Under the pieces are notes generated by a model. The model was not told the origin of the DNA and ran no database searches. It worked only from the letters and a program-made list of their open reading frames with translations. From positions 1 through 9,668 of the forward strand of contig CAKTWE010000066.1 of NCBI GenBank assembly GCA_934630385.1: DNA of 9,668 nucleotides. The letters are read 5' to 3'. Below, one piece after another: positions 7,918 to 9,668 of the stretch. Position numbers and translations under genes: made by a program. This DNA is from an uncultured Collinsella sp. GTDB lineage: Bacteria > Actinomycetota > Coriobacteriia > Coriobacteriales > Coriobacteriaceae. The number at the start of each line of letters is the position of its first letter. The first letter of the stretch is position 1.

Positions 7918-7940
7918 ATAATCTACGTAAGGGGATTATC
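7918..7940 (-). promoter_or_regulatory. Candidate TetR promoter -10 overlapped by an inverted-repeat operator
   Basis: On the minus strand GATAAT (7940-7935) matches the -10 consensus at five of six positions, about 60 bases before the TetR start. A weak -35 (GGCAAT at 7963-7958, 17-bp spacer) may go with it. ATAATC (7918-7923) and GATTAT (7934-7939) are perfect inverted 6-mers separated by ten bases. They span the -10 and the likely start of transcription, which is where an autorepressor would bind. The half-sites are AT-rich and short, so chance is possible. Confidence 0.4.
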
Positions 7941-8020
7941 CTACATCCGACGCAAATATTGCCAGCATCATAGAGAACGCACGACTCATGCCGCGCGTGG
8001 AGACTGAGCGATTACAGATC

Positions 8021-9325
8021 TCACTCCTTGGGGCGTTTGTGCTTATTGAGCGCCGCCGGAGACACACGAATACCGTCGCCCGTCTGGCGCACGAAGGATT
8101 TACGCTCATGCCTAGAGGCCGCAGAAGGCTTCTGAGCGTGTTGGACGGGATCAACCGTAACAGCATTCGCGGGATGCGATTTAACCGGCGCAGAAGCCGT
8201 CTGACGGCTCCATCCGAGCTTTCGCTTAAAACGTTCCCAGCGCACGGGGACGCTCTCGGTATGGGTGCTTCTAAGGCCTAGCACGGACGCGGACAAAATA
8301 GTCGGAGCGATAAAGGTGATCAAGCGCCACAGCAGATAGCCCGCAGTCGATGCGGAGCCAAAGAAGTGGCCCAGGAACAGCGCAAATCCGCCCTCGGCAC
8401 CACCCGTACCGCCGGGCAGCGGCACGGCAGAGCTCAGCAGCTGAACAAAGGCGCTGGCCGCCATAACCGAGAAAAAGTCGACATCGTGCTTGCCAAAAGA
8501 GAGCATCAAAAAGTAAGGCACCAGATAGAAAAACGCGAGCTGCAGCATCGTGATAACCACGGTGAGCATCATGGACGAAAAATGTCCGGCCGAACGTTTG
8601 AACTTTTCGGAAAACGATTGAATCTCGCCGTCCACAAAGGTTCGCCAGCCATCGATTTTTGTCGCCGAGACACCGATACGTTCAAGCCAATTGATGATGC
8701 AATGGGCGACACGGGTGACGGTTTTGGGCAAAAGCGCAACAGCAAAAACGCCAAGCAAGATAAGGCAATGGCCGCCAAAGCTAAAGATGCACAGGAGTGT
8801 CATGTCGCCATAGCGCTCGGCGAAAAACGGCATACGGGCGAGCAGCAAAATGGCGCCCCATGCCACCAGGCCAAACTGATACACGATAAAACGCGTAAAC
8901 TGCGTCGCGCCTGCCTCGCCTACGTTGAGGCCGGTCCTGGTAAGGCGATAAATCTGTGCCGGCGAGGAACCGACCATCATAGGCGTAAGGTTGCCAAAGA
9001 AAATGCCGCTCGCCTCTACCGAGATAAGGTCGCGCACGCCGACGGGCGAATCGGGATCGACCCATACGGCAATAGCATAAGCAATAATGCCAAAGAGCAG
9101 GTAGACCAGCATACACAAGCAGGCGACGATAAGCCAGGGAGCCTGAACGCTTGCCATAGCGGCCCAGAACTGCCCCATTTGCCCGGTTACGACCAAATAG
9201 ACGATATAGCCAACCAGCACGATGCCGATAAATAATGCGCCGCGACGAGCGCTCTTATTGTCATCGCCGCCCGATACCTCAACCTCAACCTGGGGCTTAT
9301 GCGAATGCTTAGAGGACTCGACCAT
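8021..9325 (-). CDS. Polytopic membrane protein with lysylphosphatidylglycerol synthase-type TM (flippase-like, YbhN/UPF0104) domain
   Basis: Integral membrane protein of 434 aa related to the transmembrane half of MprF, without the aminoacyl-transferase half. Such stand-alone proteins are thought to move or help make lipid-linked molecules, but their function is generally unproven. Hydrophobic spans are visible at about 31-48, 63-88, 142-163, 174-200, 251-275, 285-301 and 328-350. Family motifs include FFGNLTPMMVGSSPAQIYRL (109-128) and PLPGGTGGAEGGF (302-314). A basic, probably cytoplasmic tail of about 80 residues follows (from about 353) and has no recognised domain. The start chosen is the ATG at 9325 with GAAGGAG (9336-9330) four bases upstream. 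The reading frame stays open further upstream into the tRNA gene, but that part is not coding. It is followed after 147 bp by the TetR gene on the same strand. Domain call is secure; the substrate is unknown. Confidence 0.88.
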   Translation of the reverse strand: MVESSKHSHKPQVEVEVSGGDDNKSARRGALFIGIVLVGYIVYLVVTGQMGQFWAAMASVQAPWLIVACLCMLVYLLFGIIAYAIAVWVDPDSPVGVRDLISVEASGIFFGNLTPMMVGSSPAQIYRLTRTGLNVGEAGATQFTRFIVYQFGLVAWGAILLLARMPFFAERYGDMTLLCIFSFGGHCLILLGVFAVALLPKTVTRVAHCIINWLERIGVSATKIDGWRTFVDGEIQSFSEKFKRSAGHFSSMMLTVVITMLQLAFFYLVPYFLMLSFGKHDVDFFSVMAASAFVQLLSSAVPLPGGTGGAEGGFALFLGHFFGSASTAGYLLWRLITFIAPTILSASVLGLRSTHTESVPVRWERFKRKLGWSRQTASAPVKSHPANAVTVDPVQHAQKPSAASRHERKSFVRQTGDGIRVSPAALNKHKRPKE

Positions 9326-9358
9326 AAGGCTCCTTCTTAGTACAGATAAATCTTGCCT

Positions 9359-9364
9359 ATTGTA
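9359..9364 (-). promoter_or_regulatory. Possible -10 box for the flippase-like gene
   Basis: TACAAT on the minus strand (9364-9359) matches TATAAT at five of six positions and would give a leader of about 27 bases. No good -35 is visible 16-18 bases upstream. The tRNA terminator upstream makes a separate promoter in 9326-9451 likely. Confidence 0.35.
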
Positions 9365-9451
9365 CCCGCAAGGCGCATGAGCAGTACGTAGAGCATGTGT
9401 TGCGCAAGGAAAAACAGGGGCAGGCATTAACAAGAACGTAGTCACGAAAAT

Positions 9452-9481
9452 AAAAAACCCGAACTTCTCTAGAAGTTCGGG
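9452..9481 (-). terminator. Intrinsic terminator of the tRNA-Glu transcription unit
   Basis: On the minus strand CCCGAACTTC (9481-9472) and GAAGTTCGGG (9467-9458) form a perfect 10-bp stem around TAGA, followed directly by six T (9457-9452). It lies 11 bases after the CCA end of the nearer tRNA. It separates the tRNA unit from the flippase-like gene on the same strand. Confidence 0.93.
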
Positions 9482-9492
9482 TATCAGATGCT

Positions 9493-9569
9493 TGGTAGCC
9501 CGTACCAGATTCGAACTGGTGATCTCCGCCTTGAGAGGGCGGCGTCCTAAACCGCTAGACGAACGGGCC
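9493..9569 (-). tRNA. tRNA-Glu (anticodon CUC), CCA encoded
   Basis: Read on the minus strand, the gene folds into a full cloverleaf. The acceptor GGCCCGT pairs with ACGGGCT (first pair G-U), the D stem GTCT pairs with GGAC, and the anticodon stem CCGCC/GGCGG encloses CTCTCAA. The anticodon CUC is at 9535-9533. The variable loop is AGATC and the T arm is ACCAG TTCGAAT CTGGT. The discriminator is A and CCA is encoded (9495-9493). It is 74 nt without CCA. It decodes GAG, a common Glu codon in this GC-rich window. Confidence 0.97.
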
Positions 9570-9591
9570 ATAAGCCTCAGCAGAAAAGAAG

Positions 9592-9668
9592 TGGTAGCCC
9601 GTACCAGATTCGAACTGGTGATCTCCGCCTTGAGAGGGCGGCGTCCTAAACCGCTAGACGAACGGGCC
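9592..9668 (-). tRNA. tRNA-Glu (anticodon CUC), second identical copy
   Basis: All 77 bases match the copy at 9493-9569, including the encoded CCA (9594-9592) and anticodon CUC (9634-9632). The 22-base spacer (9570-9591) has no promoter or terminator, so the two copies are probably cut from one precursor. The 5' end falls exactly on the window edge, so its promoter and any further tRNAs lie outside. Confidence 0.96.

Noticed and set aside
8366..9235. A 289-codon plus-strand open frame over the flippase-like gene.
   Set aside because: Its translation is very rich in Lys, His, Gln and Arg with no family features, as expected for the reverse of a hydrophobic membrane protein gene.
9326..9571. 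In-frame upstream extension of the flippase-like gene to an ATG inside the tRNA (516-aa version beginning MARSSSGLGRR).
   Set aside because: The extension translates the tRNA-Glu gene and its terminator, a well-known false ORF pattern. A Shine-Dalgarno-supported ATG exists at 9325.

Overview
The window looks like a chromosomal segment from a GC-rich Gram-positive actinomycete-type bacterium, most likely a gut Coriobacteriia such as Collinsella or a relative. This is an inference, not a search result. It rests on the high GC with strong GC-biased third positions, the single-chain ACT-containing Fe-S serine dehydratase, a membrane-anchored YkuD transpeptidase with a long cytoplasmic N-terminus, a MacA/MacB-type exporter without an outer-membrane partner, and tRNA-Glu(CUC) genes with encoded CCA. 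All genes are intact. I see no phage, insertion sequence, CRISPR or defence locus.

Layout. Positions 63-1670 (+) encode a complete iron-sulfur L-serine dehydratase. After a 198-bp gap with a good -10 box, 1869-3614 (+) encodes a membrane-anchored L,D-transpeptidase for peptidoglycan cross-linking. A GC-rich hairpin separates it from a tight three-gene operon (+). This consists of a MacA-like adaptor (3747-5174), an ABC ATPase (5174-5947, 1-nt overlap) and a MacB/FtsX-type permease (5944-7158, 4-nt overlap). Together they should form one ABC exporter or envelope-maintenance complex.

A striking hairpin of about 83 bp (7164-7246) fills the gap between that operon and a convergent TetR/AcrR regulator (7873-7262, -). 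A short inverted repeat overlaps the probable TetR promoter and is a candidate autoregulatory operator. Upstream on the same strand is a polytopic membrane protein with the lysylphosphatidylglycerol-synthase-type transmembrane (flippase-like) domain (9325-8021, -). The window ends with two identical tRNA-Glu(CUC) genes on the minus strand, followed by a textbook intrinsic terminator (9481-9452).

Most of the window is ordinary core or envelope-related genome. The least explained element is the long intergenic palindrome at 7164-7246, which resembles a dispersed REP/MITE-like element more than a normal terminator. No intergenic stretch exceeds 300 bases; the largest, 1671-1868, holds the transpeptidase promoter and leader and no gene that I can see.
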